A stretch of DNA of 64,000 bases, taken from assembly GCA_946486375.1 (NCBI GenBank), contig CAMLTW010000002.1:1-64000 (forward strand), given 5' to 3'. The DNA comes from an uncultured Rikenellaceae bacterium. GTDB taxonomy: Bacteria; Bacteroidota; Bacteroidia; Bacteroidales; Rikenellaceae. The position numbers were made by a program, and so were the translations under genes. The notes beneath the pieces were generated by a model. The model was given only the letters and a program-made list of their open reading frames with translations. It made no database searches and was not told the DNA's origin. Numbering within the stretch: the stretch's first letter is position 1; every line of letters begins with the position of its first letter. Positions 35,949 through 44,700 of the stretch are shown here, piece after piece.

Positions 35949-37520
35949 ATGAGAAAACTATCGTTGTTTTTGTGCCTGCTGGTAGCGGCCCTGACCGTCA
36001 GCGGACAGGATTACAGCCAATATTACAAGGACGTGCCGTTCCGGATGAGTCCGGTCGTGCAGCCCAAGTTCCCGGACCGGAGCGTGAACCTGACCGATTT
36101 CGGCGCCGTGGGGAACGGTTCGGTTTCCAATACGAAAGCGTTCGCCGCCGCGATGGACGCGCTGGCTGCTCAGGGCGGGGGAACTCTCGTCGTGCCGCGG
36201 GGCATCTGGCTGACCGGGCCGATCCATTTCAAGAGCAACGTCAACCTGCATGTGAGCGACGGAGCCCTGATCCTCTTCACCCCCGATTACGATGAATATC
36301 CGTTGATCGAAACCAACTACGAAGGCTGGAAGGCGATGAAGGCCACTTCTCCGATCATGGCGCACAACGTGACGAACATCGCCATTACGGGCGGCGGCGT
36401 GATCGACGGCAACGGGGACAACTGGCGGCCGGTGAAGCGGGAGAAAATGACTCCGGGACAATGGAACAACCTGAAAAAACGGGGCGGAGCCGTGGACCCG
36501 CAGGATCGGCTGTGGTTCCCGACCGAAGGAGCCATGAAGGGATACTTCGATCCGACCAAATACACGGAGATGAGCCGCGAACGGCAGGAAGAGTACAAGG
36601 TCTTTTTCCGGCCGGTGATGGTGAGCATCGTCGGCAGTAAAAACATCCTGCTGCAAGGGGTGACCTTCCAGAATTCTCCGGCGTGGAACATCCATCCGCT
36701 GATGTGTGAAAACCTGACGGTGGACGGCGTGATCGTGCGGAATCCGTGGTACTCCCAGAACGGAGACGGCATCGACATCGAATCGTGCTCCAACGTGCTG
36801 GTGGTGAACAGCAGTTTCGACGTGGGAGACGATGCGATCTGCATCAAGTCCGGAAAGGATAAGGAAGGCCGCGACCGGGCCATGCCGACCCGGAATCTGA
36901 TCGTGGACAACTGCATCGTTTATCACGGTCACGGCGGTTTCGTGGTGGGGAGCGAAATGTCCGGCGGAGCCAACAACCTGCTGGTGCGGAACTGCACCTT
37001 CATGGGGACCGACGTGGGACTCCGTTTCAAGAGCCGTCGCGGACGCGGGGGCGTCGTGGAAAACATCTGGATCGAGAACATCGACATGACGAACATACCG
37101 GGACAGGCTTTGCTGTTCGACCTTTACTATGGGAAAAGGGATCCGAATGCCGCCGTGCCGCCCGTAAACGAGGAAACGCCTTCGTTCCGGAACTTTACCA
37201 TCAAAAACATCACGTGTCGCGGGGCTGGGACGGCCATGCTGTTCAACGGGCTGCCCGAAATGAACGTGAAGAACATGACGGTGGACGGCGCTTTCATGCA
37301 GACCACCAAGGGGGTCGTTATCAACGATTCGGACGGTATCACGTTGAAAAACTGCACCGTCGTGGCGTCGGAAGGGCCGACGGTCACGGTGTACAATGCC
37401 AAGAACGTGGACGCGAAAGGGTTGAGTACCGGCGCAGGCAAGGTCGTGACGGTGGCGGAATCGGGCAGCAATGCAAACCTGAGTTTCGCACCGGGAGCGA
37501 AGATCGAAGCCAAAAAATAA
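35949..37520 (+). CDS. Glycoside hydrolase family 28 (polygalacturonase)
   Basis: Secreted beta-helix pectinase (signal ending near VSGQ). The opening NLTDFGAVGNGSVSNTKAFAAAMD and GGGTLVVPRGIWLTGPI are the GH28 N-terminal signature. Catalytic sites: NGDGIDIES (Asp273 and Asp276), VGDDAICIKSG (Asp294 and Asp295) and HGHGGFVVGSE (His326, His328). The 523-residue length fits the Bacteroidota exo-polygalacturonase group. It would release galacturonate or unsaturated fragments for GH105. It follows CE8 and precedes rlmN by 25 bases. Confidence 0.95.
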   Translation: MRKLSLFLCLLVAALTVSGQDYSQYYKDVPFRMSPVVQPKFPDRSVNLTDFGAVGNGSVSNTKAFAAAMDALAAQGGGTLVVPRGIWLTGPIHFKSNVNLHVSDGALILFTPDYDEYPLIETNYEGWKAMKATSPIMAHNVTNIAITGGGVIDGNGDNWRPVKREKMTPGQWNNLKKRGGAVDPQDRLWFPTEGAMKGYFDPTKYTEMSRERQEEYKVFFRPVMVSIVGSKNILLQGVTFQNSPAWNIHPLMCENLTVDGVIVRNPWYSQNGDGIDIESCSNVLVVNSSFDVGDDAICIKSGKDKEGRDRAMPTRNLIVDNCIVYHGHGGFVVGSEMSGGANNLLVRNCTFMGTDVGLRFKSRRGRGGVVENIWIENIDMTNIPGQALLFDLYYGKRDPNAAVPPVNEETPSFRNFTIKNITCRGAGTAMLFNGLPEMNVKNMTVDGAFMQTTKGVVINDSDGITLKNCTVVASEGPTVTVYNAKNVDAKGLSTGAGKVVTVAESGSNANLSFAPGAKIEAKK

Positions 37521-37545
37521 GGAACTTTCTAAGACGCGGTTCGGT

Positions 37546-38601
37546 ATGCGGGAATGGCTGTTCGGGAAAACCCTGCGGGAGCTGGAGACGATCGTGAAGG
37601 AGGCCGGAATGCCGGGTTTCACGGCCCGGCAGATCGCGGGCTGGCTGTACGGGAAACAGGTGCTTTCCATCGGGGAGATGACGAACCTTTCCGCAAAGAA
37701 CCGGGCGTTGCTGTCGGAAAGGTATGAAATCGGACTGTTGGAACCGACCGGAGTGCAGACCTCGAAGGACGGGACGAAAAAGTATCTCTTTCCGACGCTG
37801 CGGGAAAAGTTCATCGAATCGGCCTATATCCCCGACCGGGAGCGGGCTACCCTTTGCGTGTCGTCGCAGGCCGGATGCCGGATGGGATGCCGGTTCTGCA
37901 TGACGGCCCGGCAGGGTTTCCAGCACCACCTGACGACGGGGGAAATCCTGAACCAGATTCGCTCCCTGCCCGAACGGGACACCCTTACCAACGTGGTTTA
38001 CATGGGCATGGGAGAGCCGCTGGACAACCTGGAGAACGTGTTGAAAAGCCTCGAAATCCTGACGTCGGACTGGGGTTACGGGTGGAGCCCTTCGCGGATC
38101 ACCCTTTCGACCATCGGGGTGCTGCCTGCGCTGGGAGAATTCCTCGACCGGAGCCGGGTGCATCTGGCCGTCAGCCTGCACAATCCTTTCGACGACGAAC
38201 GGCGGGAGATGATGCCGGCGGGAAAGGCTTTTCCGCTGCCGGAAGTGATGGCCGAAATCCGCAGGCACGATTTTACGCACCAGCGACGGGTGAGTTTCGA
38301 ATATATCCTGTTCGCCGGGCTCAACGATACGCCGCGGCACCTGAAGGAACTGGTACGCCTCACGTCGGGCCTGAAATGCCGGGTGAACCTGATCCGGTTC
38401 CATGCCATTCCGGACGCTCCGTTCCGGGGATCGGACGAGGCGACGATGATCCGCTTCCGGGATGCGCTCACGGCCAAAGGAGTGATCGCCACGATCCGGG
38501 CGTCGCGGGGGGAGGATATTTATGCGGCCTGCGGTTTGCTTTCCACGCAGGGAGTTGCCGGGGAAGCCGGCACGAAGGACGGAAAACGGGCGGAGGAGTG
38601 A
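37546..38601 (+). CDS. rlmN: Dual-specificity rRNA/tRNA methyltransferase RlmN
   Basis: Radical-SAM enzyme that methylates C2 of A2503 in 23S rRNA and A37 of some tRNAs. Motifs: the radical-SAM CRMGCRFCMTARQGF (three Cys), the SAM-binding YMGMGEPLDN, STIGVLPAL and, near the C-terminus, the methyl-carrying Cys in IYAACGLLST. At 351 residues it is complete. It has no functional link to the pectin genes upstream but may be read through from them. Confidence 0.95.
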   Translation: MREWLFGKTLRELETIVKEAGMPGFTARQIAGWLYGKQVLSIGEMTNLSAKNRALLSERYEIGLLEPTGVQTSKDGTKKYLFPTLREKFIESAYIPDRERATLCVSSQAGCRMGCRFCMTARQGFQHHLTTGEILNQIRSLPERDTLTNVVYMGMGEPLDNLENVLKSLEILTSDWGYGWSPSRITLSTIGVLPALGEFLDRSRVHLAVSLHNPFDDERREMMPAGKAFPLPEVMAEIRRHDFTHQRRVSFEYILFAGLNDTPRHLKELVRLTSGLKCRVNLIRFHAIPDAPFRGSDEATMIRFRDALTAKGVIATIRASRGEDIYAACGLLSTQGVAGEAGTKDGKRAEE

Positions 38602-38676
38602 GCGGAGGCGGGAAGTTTTTTCCGTTTTGGTACAACTATTGAGACGCCTAACGGCAGGAATTAAAAAGAATACGTT

Positions 38677-39096
38677 ATGAAAAAATTACTGGTAATGATG
38701 GCCTGCGTGCTGATGGGTACGGCGGCTCTGGCTCAGAATAACAAGGAAGGCGTGAACTTCGAAAGCCTTACGATGCAACAGTTGATGGATCGGTCGGCCC
38801 GGGAAAACAAGCCGATTTTCATCGACGTCTACGCGACGTGGTGCGGTCCCTGCAAGTATATGGCCAACAACGTTTTCACGCAGAAAAAAGTGGGCGATTA
38901 TTTCAACTCCGCTTTCGTGAACGCGAAATTCGACGCTGAAAAGGGGGAAGGGATCGAAGTGGCCCGGAAGTACGGGGTGAAGGCTTATCCGACTTTCCTG
39001 ATCCTCGATTCCAAAGGAAACGAAATCGCCCGGATCGTAGGCGGAGCGAATGCGGACGATTTCCTGAAGATCGTGCAGGACAAGATGAAGAAATAG
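38677..39096 (+). CDS. Secreted thioredoxin-fold protein
   Basis: Signal peptide (cleavage near ALAQ, residue 20), then a compact thioredoxin domain with the active site ATWCGPCK (Cys56, Cys59) and the cis-Pro segment KAYPTFLILD. The 139-residue length matches periplasmic thioredoxin-like proteins. It probably reduces or isomerises disulfides of exported proteins. It is a single gene with its own terminator. Confidence 0.9.
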   Translation: MKKLLVMMACVLMGTAALAQNNKEGVNFESLTMQQLMDRSARENKPIFIDVYATWCGPCKYMANNVFTQKKVGDYFNSAFVNAKFDAEKGEGIEVARKYGVKAYPTFLILDSKGNEIARIVGGANADDFLKIVQDKMKK

Positions 39097-39123
39097 TTCC
39101 GATTTCGGAACATGTCCGTTTGC

Positions 39124-39158
39124 AAAACCTTGTCCGCCGGTCGGCGGACAAGGTTTTT
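39124..39158 (+). terminator. Terminator of the thioredoxin gene
   Basis: A perfect 15-bp stem (AAAACCTTGTCCGCC and its complement), a 4-base loop and TTTTT. Confidence 0.9.
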
Positions 39159-39312
39159 ACGTAAAACGGGTTTGCTGAAATTCGGGCGAATGTTTCGACC
39201 GCGGGTATTTCCATTCGGCAGAGCGGGAAACGACCTGTGGCTGAAGCAAACGGTTCATAGGGCACGGGCATGTTATGCGCCGGATTTGACCTGCACGGTT
39301 GGCGGTTTATTC

Positions 39313-39344
39313 AAAAAGGGCGGTTCATCGGAACCGCCCTTTTT
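39313..39344 (-). terminator. Terminator for the GH105 gene (bidirectional)
   Basis: A perfect 14-bp stem (AAAAAGGGCGGTTC and its complement) with an ATCG loop and T-runs on both strands, just beyond the GH105 stop. Confidence 0.88.
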
Positions 39345-39402
39345 TATTTCCACCCGGCTTCTCGCCGGAGCAGGATGTTCTATTCTCTATCTATTCTTCT
39401 CC

Positions 39403-40626
39403 TTATTTGGCATCCGTTGTCGCACCGTTGCCTTCCAGCGCTTCCATTTCGAGGCTGGCCATGATGAACGGCCCTACGCCTTTCGGGTCGTTGTCCCGAA
39501 TGGTTTCGCCGATGTAGTATTCATAGGAACCGTCCCGGTACGGATTTCCGCCCAGTCCTGCCACCGCGCAGCATCTGGTCAGCGATACCACTCCTTCGTC
39601 GTCCACCGTTACGAAATTCTGAATCAGTCCGTCGTAGGCTTTTTTCGCATAGTCCCGGAATTTCGGGTCGAGGTAGCCTTTGCGCACGCCCTTGAGGAAA
39701 ATGTTGGTGAACATCGAGGTGCACGTGGTTTCGATGTAGTTTCCGTGTTCGCCGGAAAGGTCGAGCACCTGATACCATCCCCCGGTTTCGGGATCCTGCA
39801 TTTTGACGAGGGTTTCGCACATGTCCTGCAGGATGCGGATCATGGAATCGCGCCCCGGCTGGTTCTCCGGAATGTATTCCAGCGCATCCACGATGGCCAT
39901 GCCGTACCAGCCCATGGCCCGACCCCAGGCGTGGGGCGCCTGTCCCGTGGTCGGATCGGCCCATTTCTGCGATTTGCTTTCGTCCCAGGCGTGACGGTAA
40001 AGCCCGTTCGAGGGATCGTAGGTGTGCCTGGCGGCCAGCAGGAACTGCTTCACCACGTCGTCGAATTCGGTCGAGTCTCCATAGCGGCTGACATACTGCG
40101 CATAGTAGACGTCTCCCATGTAAATGCCGTCCAGCCACATCTGATGGGGATAGATTTTCTTATGCCAGAAACCGCCTTCGGAAGTACGGGGGTGGGTCTT
40201 CAGCTGGGCGCGCAGCGTATCGAGCGCGATTTTGTATTTGGCTTCCGGAGCCTTGTCGTACACGCGGAGCAGGAACTTGCCCGGATTGACGTGGTCGATG
40301 TTGTAGTTGCTCAGCCGGTAGGTCAGGATTTCCCCGTTGTCGAGGATCATCGAATCCGCATAGTTTTTGGCATAGGTGAAATACCTTTCGTCTCCCGTCC
40401 GGTCGTATAGGTCGAGGAAGGCTTCGCAGACCAGCCCGTTGGTGTAGTTCCACTTTTTCGACTTCACGAAATCGAGGTGCGAGGCGTCCGGGTTCCGGAT
40501 CATTTCCGATTCGGCCATCCGCACCGACCAGGGAGCCTGCTCGCTGACCGCTTTCTTTTTCGGGTTGCATGCGGCGAGCGTCAGCAGAGCCGCCGCCATG
40601 CAGGAAAGTGTGAGGATTCTTTTCAT
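39403..40626 (-). CDS. GH105 unsaturated rhamnogalacturonyl/galacturonyl hydrolase lipoprotein
   Basis: Lipoprotein (MKRILTLSCMAAALLTLAAC). The start at 40626 is chosen because an upstream extension would lie over the promoter element. The (alpha/alpha)6-barrel has the GH88/GH105 motifs KIYPHQMWLDGIYMGDVYYA (catalytic Asp), the APHAWGRAMGWYGMA segment and the ETTCTSMFTNIFLKGV strand. It removes the 4,5-unsaturated uronic acid left by pectate or rhamnogalacturonan lyases, complementing the CE8 and GH28 enzymes 2 kb away. About 407 residues. Confidence 0.92.
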   Translation of the reverse strand: MKRILTLSCMAAALLTLAACNPKKKAVSEQAPWSVRMAESEMIRNPDASHLDFVKSKKWNYTNGLVCEAFLDLYDRTGDERYFTYAKNYADSMILDNGEILTYRLSNYNIDHVNPGKFLLRVYDKAPEAKYKIALDTLRAQLKTHPRTSEGGFWHKKIYPHQMWLDGIYMGDVYYAQYVSRYGDSTEFDDVVKQFLLAARHTYDPSNGLYRHAWDESKSQKWADPTTGQAPHAWGRAMGWYGMAIVDALEYIPENQPGRDSMIRILQDMCETLVKMQDPETGGWYQVLDLSGEHGNYIETTCTSMFTNIFLKGVRKGYLDPKFRDYAKKAYDGLIQNFVTVDDEGVVSLTRCCAVAGLGGNPYRDGSYEYYIGETIRDNDPKGVGPFIMASLEMEALEGNGATTDAK

Positions 40627-40665
40627 GTTCGGTATGGGTTTAGGTTGGTTATGTCGTGTCGCTGA

Positions 40666-40673
40666 CAAAGATA
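40666..40673 (-). promoter_or_regulatory. Promoter -7 element for the GH105 gene
   Basis: TATCTTTG on the minus strand, 39 bases upstream of the chosen start. No obvious -33 TTG. Confidence 0.6.
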
Positions 40674-40801
40674 GAAATTAAGTCGGAATTTTTCGTTTTC
40701 ACCGATGGAATCTCCGGGTTCGGAATCGGTCGGAACATGCGGAAGCGTTGTCCGAATGTTTTTTACGGACGGAGAGCCGGCGCTCTGCGAAGGTTCCGAA
40801 A

Positions 40802-42220
40802 CTATTCCTCGAAAAAGCGTTCGTCGAAATTCACGAAGAAAACCTTGTGCGTAGCCCGTGTGATGGCCGTATAAAGCCAGCGGAGCAGGTCGCGGGACAT
40901 TTCCTCTTCCCCGAACAGCATCCGATCCACGAACACGCATCCCCACTGTCCCCCTTGCGCCTTGTGGCAGGTGACCGAGTAGGCGAATTTCACCTGTACG
41001 GCGTTGTAGTAAGGGTCTTCCCGGATGGCTTGGTACCGTTTGCGCTTGGTCGTGATTTCCGCATAATCCTCCGCCACCCGGAAAAACAGGTCGGTCTGTT
41101 GCTGGGAGGTCAGGGACGGCGCTTCGCTTTGCAGGGTGTCCAGCAGGATTTTGCAGTCCAGTTCCGTGTCGTTGTAATCGGGGAACCGGAGCACCGCGTC
41201 CGCGAACCGGAACCCGAACTCCTCGTCGAAACGTTTGATTTTCACCAGCTGGGCGATATCGCCGTTGGCGATGAAATCCATTTCCGCCTCTTTATCTTTC
41301 CCGGCGAAGTGGTAATTGTTTTTCACGACCATCAGCATGTCTCCGGACGAAATTTCCTCTTCGCGGAAAAGCACGTGGCGCCGGATGCCTTCGTTGAACT
41401 TGTTGGCCCGTTTGTTCGAACGGGTGATGACGATGGTGTTGTCCATGCCGTACCGGTCGTAAGCGTCCGCGAGTTCTTCCAGAAATTCCCCGCCGTTCAG
41501 CACTTTCACGTCCGGGAACGAGGTTCGGAACATCGGAACGTCGATGATGTTCTCTTCGATCATGCACCGCACGAGGGTGGCGTTGAACAGGATGCCCGAA
41601 TCCTGGCTTTGCCGCATCACTTCGTTCAGCGTCACCCCTTCCGCCGTTCCGTATACCGACATGGCTCCGGCGTCGAGAGCGGGACTGTAATCCAGTCCTA
41701 CGGGCGGAAGCTGGGCGTTGTCTCCGACGATAATCAGTTTGCAGCCCGTGCCGCTTTGCACGTACGTAATCAGATCGTCGAGCAGGCGTCCCGAACCGAA
41801 AATGCTGCTCTCTCCGCCTCCGTTCGACAGCATGGAGCCTTCGTCGACGATGAATACGGCTCCGTTTTCCTTGTTGTAATCGAGGGAAAACCGCGCGACG
41901 TCCGTAGTGAGCGACTGTTGACGGTAGATTTTTTTATGGATGGTGAAAGCATTCGCCCCCGCCGAAAGGGCCATCACTTTGGCGGCGCGTCCCGTGGGAG
42001 CCAGCAGGACGGTGTTGATTTTATACTGTTTGAGGGTGCGGACGAGTGCGGCGATCACGGAAGTCTTTCCGGTTCCCGCGTACCCGTTTACGATCAGTAT
42101 CCGGTCGGATGCGGGTTCCGAAACGAATTCCGATAACTTTTCTATTAAAAATTTTTGTCCAATAGTTGGTACAAACGTAAAATTGCTATAAATTTGAGAC
42201 GCGATATGTGTGCTTAACAT
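40802..42220 (-). CDS. RecD-like superfamily 1 DNA helicase
   Basis: ATP-dependent helicase of the RecD2/Dda type. Motif order: NGYAGTGKTSVIAAL (Walker A), LLAPTGRAAKVM (Ia), AVFIVDEGSMLS (Walker B), IIVGDNAQLPPVG (III), TITRSNKRAN-like IV region, and YSVTCHKAQGGQWGCVFVD and WLYTAITRATHKVFFV (V-VI). At about 472 residues it is shorter than RecD2, lacking the N-terminal helical domain. The start at 42220 (MLSTHIASQI) is preferred to 42289, because a TAAGTTTG minus-strand element lies at 42294-42287, over the earlier start. Confidence 0.88.
   Translation of the reverse strand: MLSTHIASQIYSNFTFVPTIGQKFLIEKLSEFVSEPASDRILIVNGYAGTGKTSVIAALVRTLKQYKINTVLLAPTGRAAKVMALSAGANAFTIHKKIYRQQSLTTDVARFSLDYNKENGAVFIVDEGSMLSNGGGESSIFGSGRLLDDLITYVQSGTGCKLIIVGDNAQLPPVGLDYSPALDAGAMSVYGTAEGVTLNEVMRQSQDSGILFNATLVRCMIEENIIDVPMFRTSFPDVKVLNGGEFLEELADAYDRYGMDNTIVITRSNKRANKFNEGIRRHVLFREEEISSGDMLMVVKNNYHFAGKDKEAEMDFIANGDIAQLVKIKRFDEEFGFRFADAVLRFPDYNDTELDCKILLDTLQSEAPSLTSQQQTDLFFRVAEDYAEITTKRKRYQAIREDPYYNAVQVKFAYSVTCHKAQGGQWGCVFVDRMLFGEEEMSRDLLRWLYTAITRATHKVFFVNFDERFFEE
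42166..42196 (+). promoter_or_regulatory. Promoter of the 42309-44343 gene group
   Basis: TTG at 42166-42168, a 20-base spacer and TAAATTTG at 42189-42196, located inside the first codons of the divergent helicase gene, 113 bases before the next ATG. Confidence 0.6.
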
Positions 42221-42286
42221 GGGATCAGGAATAAAATAAGGCTCATTGTCCGTTTGTTCCGGAGACTTTTTGGCTGAACTTGCATA

Positions 42287-42294
42287 CAAACTTA
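42287..42294 (-). promoter_or_regulatory. Possible promoter -7 element for the helicase
   Basis: TAAGTTTG on the minus strand matches TAnnTTTG. It favours the helicase start at 42220. Confidence 0.4.
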
Positions 42295-42308
42295 ATCTAA
42301 AAATAACA

Positions 42309-42923
42309 ATGAAAAAAGTATTAAAACTTCTCCTCCTGATTGTAATCGTCTTACTGGGATGGGTGGTGTACCGTCAGTTCGCGACGCCGATGGAGTTTAC
42401 CCGTACCCGGAAGCAGCGGGAAGCCGCCGTGATCGAACGTCTCAAGGACATCCGTACGGCGCAGCGGGCCTACAAGCAGGAGCATCAGCGTTATACTCCG
42501 AGTTTCGATACCCTGATCCGTTTTATCCTGAATGATTCGCTGGAATACATCCGCGCCATCGGATCGGAGGACGACTCGGTTGCCGTGGCACGCGGGCTGA
42601 CCAAGATGGAAAAGTTCAAAATGGCCGTGAAGGATACGATCTATTCGGGAAGGGGCTTTACGACGGAAGATATCGAAGCGTTGGAAATCATTCCTTACTC
42701 CAACGGGCAGAAGTTCATCATGGACGCCGGGAACCTGCAGACCGAATCCAAGGTGGTCGTGAATGTCTTCGAAGCGAAAGCGCCGTATAAGACTTTCCTG
42801 GGCGACCTCGACCAGCAGGAATTGATCAACCTGATCGACGAACGGAAATCCCTGGAGAAATATCCCGGGCTGAGGGTCGGCTCCATGACCGAAGCGACCA
42901 ACGATGCCGGAAACTGGGAATAA
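42309..42923 (+). CDS. Membrane-anchored conserved protein, function unknown
   Basis: I do not recognise a named family. The protein (204 residues from the ATG at 42309) has one N-terminal transmembrane helix (residues 4-20, rich in Leu, Ile and Val) and an extracytoplasmic domain beginning with a charged helix (RTRKQREAAVIERLKDIRTAQRAYKQEHQRYTPSFDTLI). This arrangement, a short helix followed by a long amphipathic one with a YTPSFDTL turn, recalls type IV pilin-like or pseudopilin-like proteins, but no prepilin peptidase site is seen. It lies just upstream of DUF3822 and rsmD. Confidence 0.75.
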   Translation: MKKVLKLLLLIVIVLLGWVVYRQFATPMEFTRTRKQREAAVIERLKDIRTAQRAYKQEHQRYTPSFDTLIRFILNDSLEYIRAIGSEDDSVAVARGLTKMEKFKMAVKDTIYSGRGFTTEDIEALEIIPYSNGQKFIMDAGNLQTESKVVVNVFEAKAPYKTFLGDLDQQELINLIDERKSLEKYPGLRVGSMTEATNDAGNWE

Positions 42924-42958
42924 CGTTTTTTCATACATAATTATACATACGGGGTTAA

Positions 42959-43780
42959 ATGGGGGAATTTATCTTTCAGTCGTGCGACCTGACGGATATT
43001 GACACCCGCAATCATATCTTATCCATCCGGTGGGAACACGACAGTGCCGATGCGCGGTCGTTCCGACCGGATGGATTTTCTTTCGCGGTGACGGGAGATG
43101 GCTGCGACGCGGTGTGTCGCGGTTCTTTCCGGTTCGACCAGGGAGTGTCGTTGCGGGAAAATGTCACGGCTTTTCTGTCGGAAGGACTTTTCGATAACGT
43201 TTTTGCGGAAGCGGATATTATGGTACCGACGGAGAAAGCGTCTCTGGCGCCGGCGGAAATCCGGACGGAGGATTCGGCGGTAGCGTTGTTGCATTTGAAC
43301 GGCATCGTCGTTTCCCCGGAAGAGACGGTAAGATGCACGGATTGCGGAAACGGCAGGGTGTTGATTCTGGCTGTGAACCGCGAAGTCGCGGAACTTTTCG
43401 AGGAAAAATTCGGAACGGGGGAAGGAAATCGGTTGAGGTATTCGCATCCTCTTTCGGTGCTTGCTTCGGAGGGAATGGGGGCTGTGGAACCGAGGGAAGG
43501 AGACGAAGCCGTGATCCGGGTCTATCGAAGCGCCGGAATGCTCGTTCTGACGTTGCATGACAAGGAAGGCGGATTGTGTTATGCCGATCTGTTGCCCGAT
43601 ATGGATTGTCCTTCGTTGTTGTTTCTGGTCAACCGGCTGGTAGTGAATCATAAGGTGGGGAAAGTGCATATTCTGTGCGGGGGCGACGATGCCGGAAGTA
43701 TGGTCCGAACATTGGGGCATTACTATCGCAGGACGGGAACGATGGATCGGGAGGCCTTTCGGCATTCCGCTTGCATGTAG
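42959..43780 (+). CDS. DUF3822 family protein
   Basis: 273 residues without signal peptide. It resembles the Bacteroidota DUF3822 family, which typically lies directly upstream of rsmD, as here. The C-terminal half has a segment (MDCPSLLFLVNRLVVNHKVGKVHILCGGDD) like an actin-like ATPase fold, but no nucleotide site is clear. The function is unknown; the neighbourhood hints at a link to ribosome maturation or the envelope. Confidence 0.75.
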   Translation: MGEFIFQSCDLTDIDTRNHILSIRWEHDSADARSFRPDGFSFAVTGDGCDAVCRGSFRFDQGVSLRENVTAFLSEGLFDNVFAEADIMVPTEKASLAPAEIRTEDSAVALLHLNGIVVSPEETVRCTDCGNGRVLILAVNREVAELFEEKFGTGEGNRLRYSHPLSVLASEGMGAVEPREGDEAVIRVYRSAGMLVLTLHDKEGGLCYADLLPDMDCPSLLFLVNRLVVNHKVGKVHILCGGDDAGSMVRTLGHYYRRTGTMDREAFRHSACM

Positions 43781-43788
43781 CCGGGATC

Positions 43789-44343
43789 ATGAGGATCGTC
43801 AGCGGTAAATACAAGGGGCGCACCATTCAGCCGCCCCATAATCTCAGAGCGCGCCCCACAACCGATTTCGCAAAGGAGAATCTCTTCAACGTTCTGGGCA
43901 ACCGGGTGGATTTCGAAGGGTTGGATGTGCTCGATCTCTTCGCCGGTACGGGTTCGATCGGTTATGAGTTCGCTTCGCGCGGAGCCGCCTCGGTGACCTC
44001 GGTGGAAGTGAACGGTGTGCACCACCGGTTCATCCAAAATACGGCGAAATCGCTCGGCATGGACAATTTTTATGCGGTACGGGCGAACGCCTTTTTATAT
44101 GTGAAGGGCTGCAAAAAACAGTTCGATCTGATTTTCGCCGATCCGCCGTATGACATCCGGGGTTCGGAGGAATTGCCCGACCTGATTTTTTCCGCCGGCC
44201 TGCTGCGTGAAGATGGCCTTCTTGTCTTGGAGCATTCGAAGAACATGGATTTTTCGGCTCATCCAAAATTTTGCGGAACAAGAAGTTACGGAAGCGTTCA
44301 CTTTTCCTTTTTCACAAATTTCCCCGAAAAGTTTGCAGAATAA
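43789..44343 (+). CDS. rsmD: 16S rRNA (guanine966-N2)-methyltransferase RsmD
   Basis: Modifies G966 of 16S rRNA during 30S assembly. Motifs: MRIVSGKYKGRTI at the N-terminus, RPTTDFAKENLFNVL, the SAM-binding DLFAGTGSIGYEFASRG and the catalytic IFADPPYD. The ATG at 43789 is 8 bases after the DUF3822 stop and matches relatives; longer upstream starts overlap DUF3822. 184 residues, a normal length. Confidence 0.93.
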   Translation: MRIVSGKYKGRTIQPPHNLRARPTTDFAKENLFNVLGNRVDFEGLDVLDLFAGTGSIGYEFASRGAASVTSVEVNGVHHRFIQNTAKSLGMDNFYAVRANAFLYVKGCKKQFDLIFADPPYDIRGSEELPDLIFSAGLLREDGLLVLEHSKNMDFSAHPKFCGTRSYGSVHFSFFTNFPEKFAE

Positions 44344-44362
44344 ATTTTCTGTATTACATTTG
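44332..44362 (+). promoter_or_regulatory. Promoter of tRNA-Asp
   Basis: TTTG at 44332-44335, a 19-base spacer and TACATTTG at 44355-44362, partly inside the end of rsmD and 115 bases upstream of the tRNA. Confidence 0.75.
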
Positions 44363-44476
44363 CACTGCCGAATCGGAACGGGATGTCATACATCGGGCCG
44401 GAGGCGAAGAGAGGGAGCGGATCATAAGTCGAAAGTAACGGAGCGAGGGAGAGTACGGAGAGGGGGATAAATATAA

Positions 44477-44550
44477 GGTGCGGTAGTTCAGCTGGTTAGA
44501 ATACATGCCTGTCACGCATGGGGTCGCGGGTTCGAGTCCCGTCCGCACCG
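44477..44550 (+). tRNA. tRNA-Asp (anticodon GTC)
   Basis: A complete cloverleaf: acceptor GGTGCGG pairing with CCGCACC, D-arm GTTC...GAAT-type, anticodon stem CATGC/GCATG with loop CTGTCAC (anticodon GTC at 44511-44513), T-arm with TTCGAGT, and discriminator G. CCA is not encoded. Confidence 0.95.
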
Positions 44551-44559
44551 CTGGAAAAT

Positions 44560-44594
44560 AAAGGCCACTAAATCAATAGTTTAGTGGCCTTTTC
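44560..44594 (+). terminator. Terminator after tRNA-Asp
   Basis: A perfect 13-bp stem (AAAGGCCACTAAA and its complement), a 7-base loop and a TTTT tail, 9 bases after the tRNA. Confidence 0.88.
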
Positions 44595-44673
44595 TATTTG
44601 CTTTTTTCAAAGTATGTACTAAATTTCCATACCTGTATAATGGGCATTTTTGGGCTTTTTTGTACATTTCCGG

Positions 44674-44700
44674 GCAAATAAAGTGCAAATAAAGTGCAAA
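44674..44700. repeat. Short tandem repeat beside tRNA-Asp
   Basis: Two and a half copies of an 11-bp unit, GCAAATAAAGT, in an AT-rich patch (44595-44700) that contrasts with the GC-rich surroundings. It may be an arm-type recombinase site from a past integration. Confidence 0.6.

Larger units (their letters stand above)
39097..39402. other. Intergenic region with two strong terminators
   Basis: Between the convergent thioredoxin and GH105 genes. It holds the two hairpins listed separately; the stretch between them (39160-39310) shows no gene or repeat. Confidence 0.6.
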
